Below the pieces are notes generated by a model. It was not told where the DNA came from. It worked only from the letters and a program-made list of their open reading frames with translations, and made no database searches. Made by a program: the position numbers and the translations under genes. A DNA stretch of 64,000 nt from VRUE01 sp963837695 (GTDB lineage: Bacteria; Actinomycetota; Thermoleophilia; Solirubrobacterales; 70-9): the NCBI GenBank assembly GCA_963837695.1, contig CAWINZ010000005.1, positions 1,302,001-1,366,000 on the forward strand, read 5' to 3'. This document shows positions 1 to 9,889 of the stretch, in pieces. How positions within the stretch are numbered: position 1 is the first letter of the stretch; each line of letters begins with the position of its first letter.

Positions 1-494
1 GAACCGGGATCGACATCGCCGAGCACCCGACCCGCGAGGCACTTGCCGCGGCGATGGAGGGGGAGCCCGACCCCACTGAGGGCTGGGGCAAGTTGGTCGA
101 CGGCCTGCTCTCCAGGTCGGTCGAGCCGCAGCTGATCCAGCCGACCTTTATCGTCGACTACCCGGTCGAGCTCTCGCCGTTCGCCAAGGCGCACCGCTCT
201 GAGCCGGGCCTGGTCGAGCGCTGGGAGGCCTTCATCGGCGGGGTCGAGATCGCCAACTCCTTCAGCGAGCTGAACGACCCGGATGAGCAGAGGCGCCGCT
301 TCGAGCAACAGGCGGCCGAGCTGGAGCGGGGCGACGAAGAGGCGCAGCCCTACGACGAGGCATTTGTCGAGGCGCTGGAGTATGGGATGCCCCCGACCGG
401 CGGCGTCGGACTGGGAATTGACCGGCTTGTCATGATGCTTACCGGAGCCCACAGTCTGCGTGAGATCGTGCTTTTCCCGGCGATGCGCTCCTAG
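1..494 (+). CDS. lysS: Lysyl-tRNA synthetase, C-terminal part (5' end outside window)
   Basis: Class II lysyl-tRNA synthetase, which charges tRNA-Lys in the cytoplasm. The frame is open from base 3 and carries about 163 residues of the catalytic domain. Visible features are the stretch around FIVDYPVELSPFAK, the FIGGVEIANSFSELNDP segment, and class II motif 3 near the end (GVGLGIDRLVMMLTG, with the conserved Arg). It ends in LREIVLFPAMRS, a normal lysS C-terminus. It lies upstream of clpC, as in Firmicutes, but no ctsR/mcsAB lies between. Truncated only by the window edge. Confidence 0.95.
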   Translation, partial: TGIDIAEHPTREALAAAMEGEPDPTEGWGKLVDGLLSRSVEPQLIQPTFIVDYPVELSPFAKAHRSEPGLVERWEAFIGGVEIANSFSELNDPDEQRRRFEQQAAELERGDEEAQPYDEAFVEALEYGMPPTGGVGLGIDRLVMMLTGAHSLREIVLFPAMRS

Positions 495-640
495 CGGGCC
501 CGAAACGGCGTTGAAAAGGCCGCTATGAGCGGCAATCGGGGTCCCAAGGCCGGGTGGGCACTCTCGGTATCGTTCAAGGAGCACATAGGCGCTTCCCGAT
601 AGATGAAGGGCGCCCCCGGTACTTCCGACCGCAAAACGCG

Positions 641-661
641 TTTGACCTCAAGAGGGTCAAG
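641..661 (+). promoter_or_regulatory. GGTCAA inverted repeat in the clpC leader, possible heat-shock operator
   Basis: TTTGACC (641-647) and GGTCAAG (655-661) form an inverted pair just upstream of the clpC ribosome binding site. GGTCAAA is the half-site of the CtsR operator that controls clpC elsewhere. CtsR half-sites are normally direct repeats and no ctsR gene is in view, so regulator identity is a guess. It could instead act as a small leader hairpin. Confidence 0.3.
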
Positions 662-672
662 AGAGGAAGCCT

Positions 673-3267
<2,595 letters not shown>

Positions 3268-3279
3268 CGGCCCTGGCGC

Positions 3280-3417
3280 GCGGGTCCTGTCGCCGGAGAG
3301 GGGGTGTCCGGGCTCGGCTGGGTTTTTCGCGTGCTGAGCGGGCATTGCTCGCTGAGCCGTGGGCGAAAAAGAGGACGCCGCTGTCGCCCGGACACCCCCT
3401 CTCCGGCGCCACCCGCG
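3280..3417. repeat. Palindromic interspersed element, family A copy 1
   Basis: About 138 bp between clpC and the reductase gene. The outer ends are GCGGGTCCTGTC and GCGCCACCCGC; inside them CCGGAGAGGGGGTGTCCGGG is mirrored near the right end. The middle has GGGTTTTTCGCGTGCTGAGC and GGGCGAAAAAGAGGACGCC. Copy 2 (28721-28857, opposite orientation) shares both the ends and the middle; copy 3 (35990-36064) keeps only the ends. No gene inside. Confidence 0.8.
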
Positions 3418-3442
3418 CGAGCTGCCGCTACGGTTCTCGAAA

Positions 3443-4573
3443 ATGCGTGAACCTGGACGGACGGCGATAGGGACTTGGAGCGGGGGGCGGTTCCTTCGCT
3501 ATGGGGAGAAGATTGACGAGGCCCGGTTGGAGGCGCTGCTGCAACCGGATGGCGGCATCGACACTGTGCTCACGGCCGACACGTATGGGCAGGGCGAGGC
3601 TGATTTGGTTCTGGGGCGGGCGTTGGCTGGGGTGCCGCGGGAGGACTATTCGCTCGTTGGTGCCGTGGGCCATGACTTCTACGACGGCGAGCGGGATGGG
3701 CCTCGGGGATTTCCTCGTTTCACCGATCCGCGCCTGCGGGGGCCGAGCGAGTACGCCGACTACCTGCGGATGGCGGCCGAGCGCAGCCTCGAGCGGCTCG
3801 GCGTTGAGCGCTTTGACCTGTTGCTGTTGCACAACCCCGACCGGATCGGGTATTCGAGCGAGGCGGTCTGGGATGGGATGGCGGCGCTGCGCGAGGCCGG
3901 CCTCGCGGGGCAGATCGGGATTGCGCCCGGGCCCGCCAACGGCTTCACCCTCGACCTGATCTCCTGCCTTGAGCGGTTCGGCGAGCGGATCGACTGGGCG
4001 ATGATCATTCTCAACCCGTTCGAGCCCTGGCCCGGCGAGCTCTGCCTCGACGCGGCCGCCCGTCACGACGTCGGGGTGATCACCCGCGTCGTCGACTACG
4101 GCGGACTCTTCTGGGGTGACCTGCGGCCGGGAATGGAACTGGCCCAGGGCGATCACCGGGCCTTCCGTCCCGACGGCTGGATCGAGGCCGGGCTGGAGAA
4201 GCTGGAGCCGCTGATGCCAATCGCCGAAGGCGCCCGGCTGACCCCGATCCAGCTCGCCTGCCAGTGGAACCTTGCCCATCCCGCAGTCGAGTGCGTCGTC
4301 CCGACCCTGATCCAGGAGGCCGGCGAGGATGCCTGCCCGATCGAGGCCAAGCGGGTCGAACTGGCGAACCTGCCGACCGAGCCGCGATTGACCGACGAGG
4401 ACATCGCCGCGATCCGCGCGCTCGGCGACAACACGGGTTGCATGGCCCTCAAGGGCGCCAGCCCGACGCACGAGGGCGACGAGCGCCCCGACCGCTGGTC
4501 GCTCGACGACGAGCTGGTCGCAGTGGGCGAGCGCTGGGGCATCGACCCCGATCGCGACCTGACCGCCGCATAG
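3443..4573 (+). CDS. Aldo/keto reductase-like protein
   Basis: 376 residues with an aldo/keto reductase TIM-barrel pattern: ADTYGQGEADLVLGRAL holds the catalytic-Tyr region, and ERFDLLLLHNPDR the His-containing strand. The strand that should carry the catalytic Lys reads SLVGAVGHDF, with no Lys visible, so an ordinary NADPH-dependent reductase mechanism is doubtful. The ATG at 3443 was chosen because upstream frame extensions run into the palindromic element. It lies 10 bp from the MFS gene. The substrate cannot be read from sequence. Confidence 0.75.
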   Translation: MREPGRTAIGTWSGGRFLRYGEKIDEARLEALLQPDGGIDTVLTADTYGQGEADLVLGRALAGVPREDYSLVGAVGHDFYDGERDGPRGFPRFTDPRLRGPSEYADYLRMAAERSLERLGVERFDLLLLHNPDRIGYSSEAVWDGMAALREAGLAGQIGIAPGPANGFTLDLISCLERFGERIDWAMIILNPFEPWPGELCLDAAARHDVGVITRVVDYGGLFWGDLRPGMELAQGDHRAFRPDGWIEAGLEKLEPLMPIAEGARLTPIQLACQWNLAHPAVECVVPTLIQEAGEDACPIEAKRVELANLPTEPRLTDEDIAAIRALGDNTGCMALKGASPTHEGDERPDRWSLDDELVAVGERWGIDPDRDLTAA

Positions 4574-4583
4574 CCTGCCCAGC

Positions 4584-5975
4584 ATGTCGCGTCCTTGGTG
4601 GACCCTTGTCGGGGCTTGTTCTGGCCTCTTCATCTTGATGCTTGATTCGACGGTGGTTGCCCTGGCGCTGCCGAGCATCCGCCATGACGTCGATGCGACG
4701 CAGGCCGGCCTGCAGTGGGTGATGAACGGCTACCTGCTGATCATCACCGCGTTCGTGGTCACCGGGGGCCGCCTCGGCGACATGTTCGGTCGCAAGCGGC
4801 TGTTCCTGATCGGTATGGCTCTGTTCGCGCTCGGCTCGGTCGTCTCGGCGACCGCCGGCGATCAGCTGACTCTGCTTTTCGGACGGCTGTTGCAGGGGCT
4901 GGGGGCGGCGCCGATGCTGCCTCTTTCGCTGGCGATCGTCTGCCACGCCTTCCCGGCCGAGAAGCAGGCTCGCGCCCTGGGTATTTGGGCGGCGATATCG
5001 GCCGTGGCGCTCGGCATCGGCCCGCTCGTCGGCGGCGCCCTGGTCGATCTCGACTGGCGGCTGATCTTCTGGATCAACCTGCCGATCGCGCTGACCGGGA
5101 TCGCGATCATGTGGTGGGCGGCGCCCGAGTCGACTGACCCCGGCTCGGGCACGCGGATCGACTTCGCCGGTTTGATCGCGCTGGCGGTGGGACTCACCGC
5201 CGTCGTTCTCGCGCTGGTCCAGGCCGACGAGTGGGCCGGCCCTGGGATCGCGGCACTGGCGGTTGCCGGACTCGCCTGCCTCTACGCCTTCTGGCGCATC
5301 GAGCACCGCTCGGCAGAGCCGATCGTCGACTTCTCGCTCTTCCGCAACGGGCCCTACTTCGGCGCCAGTGCCGCCGCCTTCGCGCTTGTCGGCGCCTACT
5401 GGTCGGTGATGTTCTTCCAGCCGCAGTACCTGCAGGATGTGCGCGGCCACACCGCCGTTCTCAGCGGGCTGATGATCATGCCGGTGACGGTGCCGATGAT
5501 CTTCATCTCGCCCTTCTCAGGGCGGCTGATCGGCCGTTTCGGGGCGCGGCGGCTGATGACGATGGGGATGGTCCTCGGCGTCTTCGGCCTGCTGGCACTT
5601 ACCCAGATCGACGCCGGCAGCTCCTACCCGGCGCTGCTCGCCGGCTACCTCCCGCTCGGGATCGCGCTGGGGCTCGTCTACGCGCCGATGTCGACCGCGG
5701 CGATGGCGGCGATGCCGGCCGAGAAAGTGGGCATTGCCTCCGGCGTGCTGGCGATGGACCGCGTGATGGCCGGCACGGTCGCCCTCGCGGTCACCGGCGC
5801 TGTCTTCCACGCCCTGCTCAGCGGCAACCGCTCGTTTACCGATTCCGTCGCCGGCTCGACCTGGGTCTTGGTCGCCCTATGCGCCGTCGGCGCGATCCTC
5901 ACCTGGGCCTTCGTGCGCGACACGGGCCGCCCAGCTCCGGCCCCCCACAGGCATCACAAGCACTTCCATCTCTAG
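4584..5975 (+). CDS. MFS drug-efflux-type transporter (DHA2/EmrB-QacA type)
   Basis: 463 residues, strongly hydrophobic, with a 14-helix layout. The MFS signature GGRLGDMFGRKR lies after helix 2 and the motif-C-like stretch GIGPLVGGAL in helix 5, as in proton-coupled multidrug exporters. The C-terminus is unusual: a Pro/His-rich tail ending PHRHHKHFHL that could bind metal. A TAGCCT box (4571-4576) ends 7 nt before the ATG, so the transcript may be leaderless. Substrate unknown. Confidence 0.88.
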   Translation: MSRPWWTLVGACSGLFILMLDSTVVALALPSIRHDVDATQAGLQWVMNGYLLIITAFVVTGGRLGDMFGRKRLFLIGMALFALGSVVSATAGDQLTLLFGRLLQGLGAAPMLPLSLAIVCHAFPAEKQARALGIWAAISAVALGIGPLVGGALVDLDWRLIFWINLPIALTGIAIMWWAAPESTDPGSGTRIDFAGLIALAVGLTAVVLALVQADEWAGPGIAALAVAGLACLYAFWRIEHRSAEPIVDFSLFRNGPYFGASAAAFALVGAYWSVMFFQPQYLQDVRGHTAVLSGLMIMPVTVPMIFISPFSGRLIGRFGARRLMTMGMVLGVFGLLALTQIDAGSSYPALLAGYLPLGIALGLVYAPMSTAAMAAMPAEKVGIASGVLAMDRVMAGTVALAVTGAVFHALLSGNRSFTDSVAGSTWVLVALCAVGAILTWAFVRDTGRPAPAPHRHHKHFHL

Positions 5976-5983
5976 GCAAGGTG

Positions 5984-6098
5984 AGAAGCCGATCCGGTAG
6001 GGCTGGAACGTCTTGTACTTTTTCGGTGTGGGCTGCGGGCGTCAGCCGGAGGGGATTCACCGAAAAAGTTAAGTGGAAGCCCTACCGGATCGGCTTCT
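5984..6098. repeat. Palindromic interspersed element, family B copy 1
   Basis: 115 bp with nearly perfect terminal inverted repeats: AGAAGCCGATCCGGTAGGGC at the left and its complement at the right. The interior carries GTACTTTTTCGGTG and CACCGAAAAAGTTAAGTGG. Copy 2 at 8613-8730 is the same element in the other orientation. It lies between the MFS gene and disA; no coding potential. Confidence 0.85.
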
Positions 6099-6192
6099 GA
6101 GTGACCAAATCGCTTGACAATGTCCTTCCCGACCTGTCCACTAGGGATTAGCCAGACCGCATTCCAGAGCGGAATTTGCCATCCTAGCCGAG

Positions 6193-7305
6193 ATGTCTTC
6201 ACCGCCAGGGGATGAGCTTCACGAGTTGGCAGAACGTCAAGATCCCCGGCTACTGAGGGCTCTGGATGTCGTTGCTCCCGGTGGCGCTCTGCGTGAGGGC
6301 CTCGACAACATAGTCCACGCCAGCACCGGCGGTCTGATCGTCGTCGGCGACCCGGGCGACATCTCGCACATGCTCTCCGGCGGGATCAGGCTCGACATCG
6401 ATTACACGCCGGCGATGCTTTACCAGGTGGCAAAGATGGACGGGGCGATCGTGCTCAACGCCGAGGCGACCAAGATCGTCTGGGCGAACGTCCAGCTGAT
6501 GCCCGACCCGACGATCCTCTCCTCGGAGACGGGGACCCGGCACCGCACCGCGGAGCGCGTCTCCAAACAGACCAGCGCACTGGTCGTGGCGATCTCCCAG
6601 CGCCGCGACGTCGTCTCCCTCTACGTCGAGGGGACCAAGTACATCCTCCAGGAGATCCCGGCTGTGTTGGCCAAGGCGAACCAGGGCCTGGCTACGCTGG
6701 AGAAGTATCGCGAGCGGCTCGAACAGGTCTCCGACCGGCTCACCGTGCTCGAGTTCGAGGGCGGCGGCGTCCTCTACGACGCGCTCACCGTTCTGCAGCG
6801 AGCCGAGCTGACGACGCGGATGGCGGTCGAGGTCGAGCGCTACATAGTCGAGCTCGGCACCGAGGGCAGGCTGATCGAGATGCAGCTCGAGGAGACGATG
6901 GTCGGCGTCGCCGCCGACAAGTCGGCGCTGATCCGCGACTACTCGGTGGAAGACTCCGAGCAGAACCTCGGGACGGTCCTACAGTCGCTGGCGCGGATGC
7001 CGCACGAGGACGTGCTCGACTTCGGTCGCCTCGCCGAGCTGCTCGGCTACGACCGCAAGCTCAACACCCTCGACTTCCCGGTTGCGCCGCGCGGCTACCG
7101 AGTGATGGGCCGCATCCCGCGCATCCCCAAGCTTGTCGTCCAGAAGATCATCCACGACCTCGGTGGCCTGGAGGAGGTCCTGGCGGCATCCGACGCCGAC
7201 CTCGAAGCCGTCGAGGACGTCGGCCAAACCCGGGCCAAGGACATCCGCGAGGGCCTGCGGCGGCTCCAGGAGGTCGATCTGGTCGACCGGTACTTACAGA
7301 GTTGA
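6193..7305 (+). CDS. disA: DisA, DNA-scanning diadenylate cyclase
   Basis: Makes cyclic di-AMP from two ATP while scanning DNA for branched structures. 370 residues, normal length. The N-terminal DAC domain has the DGAIVLN motif and the RHR motif (TGTRHRTAERVSKQTSAL); then a helical spine and a C-terminal helix-hairpin-helix segment (LAASDADLEAVEDVGQTRA) for DNA binding. radA, its usual upstream partner, is absent. TTGACA at 6114-6119 is a possible -35 element without a convincing -10. carD follows, its ribosome binding site 26 nt after the stop. Confidence 0.96.
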   Translation: MSSPPGDELHELAERQDPRLLRALDVVAPGGALREGLDNIVHASTGGLIVVGDPGDISHMLSGGIRLDIDYTPAMLYQVAKMDGAIVLNAEATKIVWANVQLMPDPTILSSETGTRHRTAERVSKQTSALVVAISQRRDVVSLYVEGTKYILQEIPAVLAKANQGLATLEKYRERLEQVSDRLTVLEFEGGGVLYDALTVLQRAELTTRMAVEVERYIVELGTEGRLIEMQLEETMVGVAADKSALIRDYSVEDSEQNLGTVLQSLARMPHEDVLDFGRLAELLGYDRKLNTLDFPVAPRGYRVMGRIPRIPKLVVQKIIHDLGGLEEVLAASDADLEAVEDVGQTRAKDIREGLRRLQEVDLVDRYLQS

Positions 7306-7330
7306 CGGCAAAGAAGCCGTCGCAAATCGA

Positions 7331-7345
7331 AAGGAGCCACCGATT
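7331..7345 (+). promoter_or_regulatory. Strong ribosome binding site followed by an ATT start codon (carD)
   Basis: AAGGAG at 7331-7336 is followed after 6 nt by ATT (7343-7345). No ATG, GTG or TTG exists in the carD frame between the disA stop and the conserved CarD domain, so ATT is the best initiation codon. It would give the ordinary-looking N-terminus MPQLEEV. Confidence 0.6.
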
Positions 7346-7909
7346 CCCCAGCTAGAAGAGGTCACTGAGGTAAGTGTCGAGGAGGTCGAGGTCGAGTACG
7401 TCTGCGACTTCGAGGAGGGCGACAAGGTCGTCTATCCGCACCACGGCGCCGGCCTGGTGATGAAGAAAGAGGCACGGGAGCTGATGGGTGAGGAGCGCGA
7501 ATACCTCACGATCAAGATCCTCCACAATGAACTCACGGTGATGGTCCCGTGTGAAAACGCTGGCAAGGCAGGGCTGCGGCGGGTCATCGACGAGGTCGAA
7601 ATCAAGAAGGTCACAGGCGTCCTCACCGATGAGGTGTCCGAGATGCCGAAGAACTGGAACCGGCGTTTCAAGTACAACCGCGAGAAGATCAAGACCGGCG
7701 ATGTGTTCGAGCTCGCCGAGGTGGTCCGCAACCTGGCGCTTCGCGAGATGGAGAAGGGCCTCTCCACCGGCGAGAAGCAGATGTACACGCGCGCCAAGAA
7801 GATCCTTGCGTCCGAGTTCATGTACGCGCTCGATAAAGACGAGGAGGGCGCCGAGGAATACCTCGACGGCCTGCTGGAGGAGCGCTTCGCCGCCACCGCC
7901 ACCGCCTAG
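7343..7909 (+). CDS. carD: CarD family RNA polymerase-binding transcription factor, ATT start
   Basis: CarD binds the RNA polymerase beta subunit and stabilises the open complex, mainly at stable-RNA promoters. About 188 residues: an acidic N-terminus, then the RNAP-interaction domain opening FEEGDKVVYPHHGAG, then the helical DNA-binding domain (KYNREKIKTGDVFELAEVVRNL to the end). The next in-frame ATG lies inside the Tudor-like domain and would destroy it, so the ATT at 7343 behind AAGGAG is preferred. CarD genes commonly precede ispD-ispF in actinobacteria, as here. Confidence 0.92.
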   Translation: MPQLEEVTEVSVEEVEVEYVCDFEEGDKVVYPHHGAGLVMKKEARELMGEEREYLTIKILHNELTVMVPCENAGKAGLRRVIDEVEIKKVTGVLTDEVSEMPKNWNRRFKYNREKIKTGDVFELAEVVRNLALREMEKGLSTGEKQMYTRAKKILASEFMYALDKDEEGAEEYLDGLLEERFAATATA

Positions 7910-7925
7910 TAGGACCGCAGCATCC

Positions 7926-8642
7926 GTCACCGCGGTCATCGCGGCTGCCGGCTCCGGGGAGAGGCTCGGAGCCGGCGGTCCGAAGGCCTTCGTGATGCTG
8001 GCCGGCAGGCCGATGGTCGAGTGGTCGGTCGCGGCGGTGCGGGTGGCCGCGGGCGTGCGCTCGATCGTCATCGCCTGCCCGCCGGGTCACGTCCACGACC
8101 TGGGGGGTCACGATCTGGGCGTGGTCGATGGCGGGGCCACCCGCGCCCAGTCGGTCGCCAACGCGCTCGCGGCGGTGGGGACCGAGCTGGTTGCGATCCA
8201 CGACGCCGCCAGGCCGCTTGTGACGCCCGAACTGGTCGAGGGCGTGGTCGCGACCCTGGCAGCCGACCCCGAGGCAGCCGGCGCGATAGCAGCGACCCCC
8301 GTCACCGACACGATCAAGCGTGTTGCAAACCTGGCGCGACCTGCATCGGACCCCCATTTGGGGTCCGATGCAGGTCGCGTGATCGAGGAGACGGTTGATC
8401 GCAGCAGGCTTTGGGCGGCCCAGACGCCGCAGGTGTTTCGGGTCGAGGCGCTGCGCCGGGCGCTCGAAGCGGATCCAGCCCAGATCGACGCCGCCACGGA
8501 CGAGGCGATGCTGATCGAGGCGGTAGGGGGGCGGGTGCTGATCCATCCCTCTCCGCCGGAGAACCTCAAGGTGACTACTCGATTCGACCTTGAAGTTGCC
8601 GAGATGATCCTTGGAGCCAATCCCGGCAGGGACTCCACTTAA
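7926..8642 (+). CDS. ispD: IspD, MEP cytidylyltransferase, with in-frame palindrome insertion
   Basis: Converts 2-C-methyl-D-erythritol 4-phosphate and CTP to CDP-ME in isoprenoid synthesis. The nucleotide-binding motif is AVIAAAGSGERLGAGGPKAF; later come HDAARPLVTPELV, PVTDTIKRV and DRSRLWAAQTPQVFR. The start is unresolved: no ATG, GTG or TTG lies in frame near the conserved N-terminus, and GTC at 7926 is used as a placeholder. A 45-bp hairpin (8335-8379) sits in frame between TDTIKRV and DRSRLW and adds about a dozen residues. The last residues and the stop lie within element B2. Confidence 0.9.
   Translation, partial: VTAVIAAAGSGERLGAGGPKAFVMLAGRPMVEWSVAAVRVAAGVRSIVIACPPGHVHDLGGHDLGVVDGGATRAQSVANALAAVGTELVAIHDAARPLVTPELVEGVVATLAADPEAAGAIAATPVTDTIKRVANLARPASDPHLGSDAGRVIEETVDRSRLWAAQTPQVFRVEALRRALEADPAQIDAATDEAMLIEAVGGRVLIHPSPPENLKVTTRFDLEVAEMILGANPGRDST
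8335..8379. repeat. Perfect 20-bp hairpin inside ispD
   Basis: CGCGACCTGCATCGGACCCC (8335-8354) is followed by a 5-nt loop and then its exact complement (8360-8379). It is translated in frame as part of a residue stretch absent from usual IspD proteins between the TDTIKRV strand and the DRSRLW motif. It resembles a small mobile palindrome tolerated in a surface loop. Confidence 0.75.
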
Positions 8643-8730
8643 CTTTTTCGGTGGATTGTGGTTGGGCTGGCGCCCGGGGGGCAGCCGACGAAAAAGTACA
8701 AGACGTTTCGTCCCTACCGGGATTGGCTCT
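8613..8730. repeat. Palindromic interspersed element, family B copy 2
   Basis: 118 bp with terminal inverted repeats (GAGCCAATCCCGGCAGGGAC at the left, its near-complement at the right). The interior CCACTTAACTTTTTCGGTG and CGAAAAAGTACAAGACGTT match copy B1 in inverse orientation. Two convergent genes end inside it: the ispD stop at 8640-8642 and the small membrane gene stop at 8714-8716. Confidence 0.85.
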
Positions 8731-8878
8731 GGGTCAGCAAGATCCAGACGAGCGTTGCCGCGAAGCAGATTTGGCCAACGCCGAGGGCGACGCCGAAGCT
8801 GACAGCTCCAAGTGCGCCCGCGATCGCGGTGCCGAGAGCAAAGGCGCCGAGCATCACGGCAAGCTGACGCCAGGCCAT
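8714..8878 (-). CDS. Small predicted membrane protein (54 aa)
   Basis: The reading frame starts MAWRQLAVMLGAFALG and contains one long or two short hydrophobic segments rich in Gly/Ala/Leu, ending LLTQSQSR. Its ATG lies 2 bp after the stop of the DUF389 gene on the same strand, so the two are probably co-transcribed. The final residues come from palindromic element B2. No family recognised; support is the tight spacing and the hydrophobic composition. Confidence 0.55.
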   Translation of the reverse strand: MAWRQLAVMLGAFALGTAIAGALGAVSFGVALGVGQICFAATLVWILLTQSQSR

Positions 8879-8880
8879 GG

Positions 8881-9861
8881 CTACGCCCCCCGCTCGGTTG
8901 GGAGACCGCCGGCGGCGCGTGAGTCGTCACCGCGGTGCGCTCGCCGGCGCCGCTCGTAGACCCCGTTCTGCACCATCAGGGTCGCGATCCCGGCGATCAC
9001 GATCGCGCTGAGGTTGATCGCCAACTGGGCGACCGCGCCGCGCCAGTCGGGCCAGTCGCCGAATGCCGCGGCTACCCCGATCGCCGCCGCCGCTGGAATC
9101 GTCGTCACGGAGATCAGCACGCCGACCAGCGCCCCCGACTTGGCCGCGGTCAGCGAGAGCACGCCGGCCATGCCGGCGAAGAGGGCGACGATGAACGAGA
9201 AGGTGCTGGGTTCGGAGATGAACGCGGTGAGCGTGCGCTCGCCGAGCAGGAAGTCAGGCTCGACCAGGCCGGTCCATTTGGCGAGCAGACTGAAGAGGAA
9301 GGCGCCGGTGATGCCGATTGGGAAGCCGACCGCGAGCGCGCGCAGGGAACGCAGGCCGAGGTCGGGACGCCTCTGCACCAGGGCGACGCAGAGCCCGGCG
9401 AGGGGTCCGAACTCGGGCCCGACGACCATCGCGCCGACGATCAGGATCGGCTGGCCGAGCAGGATGCCGACCGAGGCGATCAGGCAGGCGAGCACCATGA
9501 AGGCGAGGAAGTTGGCGTTGAGCTCGATGTTCTCCGAGGTCCGCGCCTCGACCTCCTCCCAGACCACCGAGTCGCCGGGGGAGCCTGCCGCCGCACGCTC
9601 GGCACGTTCGGCGGCGCTCGAGAGTTGCGAGTCGATCTCTTCGATCGAGATCGAGCCTTCGGCGGGAATCTCGAGTTCGCGCAGGTCGGCGATGACGACG
9701 CTGGCGTCCTCGCGGGCAATGTCGCAGAGGACGAGGTCGCCTGCCGGCTTGAGCGAGGCTCCCTCGATTCGGGCAAGGCTGGAGACCGACGGGCTCGCTT
9801 TGAGCAGGTCGACAACACGCTCGGACTTGGGGCCGGGAACGACGATCCGCAGGTGGACCAC
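8881..9861 (-). CDS. DUF389 family integral membrane protein
   Basis: 326 residues. A soluble N-terminal domain (residues 1-110) with a hydrophilic, Glu-rich end is followed by about six membrane helices. The region ENIELNANFLAFMVLACLIA and the nearby GAMVVGPEFGPLAGL is the hallmark of DUF389/TIGR00341 proteins, whose biochemical role is not established. The GTG start at 9861 is preceded by TAGGGT 6 nt upstream on the minus strand. Divergent from the PHP phosphatase gene. Confidence 0.85.
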   Translation of the reverse strand: MVHLRIVVPGPKSERVVDLLKASPSVSSLARIEGASLKPAGDLVLCDIAREDASVVIADLRELEIPAEGSISIEEIDSQLSSAAERAERAAAGSPGDSVVWEEVEARTSENIELNANFLAFMVLACLIASVGILLGQPILIVGAMVVGPEFGPLAGLCVALVQRRPDLGLRSLRALAVGFPIGITGAFLFSLLAKWTGLVEPDFLLGERTLTAFISEPSTFSFIVALFAGMAGVLSLTAAKSGALVGVLISVTTIPAAAAIGVAAAFGDWPDWRGAVAQLAINLSAIVIAGIATLMVQNGVYERRRRAHRGDDSRAAGGLPTERGA

Positions 9862-9867
9862 GCCCCG

Positions 9868-9880
9868 ACCCTACTAACGT
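9868..9880. promoter_or_regulatory. Back-to-back -10 boxes between DUF389 and PHP genes
   Basis: On the minus strand TAGGGT (9873-9868) ends 6 nt before the GTG of the DUF389 gene. On the plus strand TAACGT (9875-9880), or the overlapping TACTAA (9872-9877), precedes the ATG at 9890. The 13-bp core can serve both directions and leaves almost no 5' leader on either side. Confidence 0.5.
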
Positions 9881-9889
9881 GCGGAACCG

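Noticed and set aside
3359..3442. GTG start of the reductase inside element A1
   Set aside because: The added residues are encoded by the palindromic element and are not part of the reductase fold; the ATG at 3443 is adequate.
7133..7342. Long upstream extension of carD into disA
   Set aside because: It only follows an open frame within disA; CarD proteins lack such a part, and a strong ribosome binding site lies at 7331-7336.
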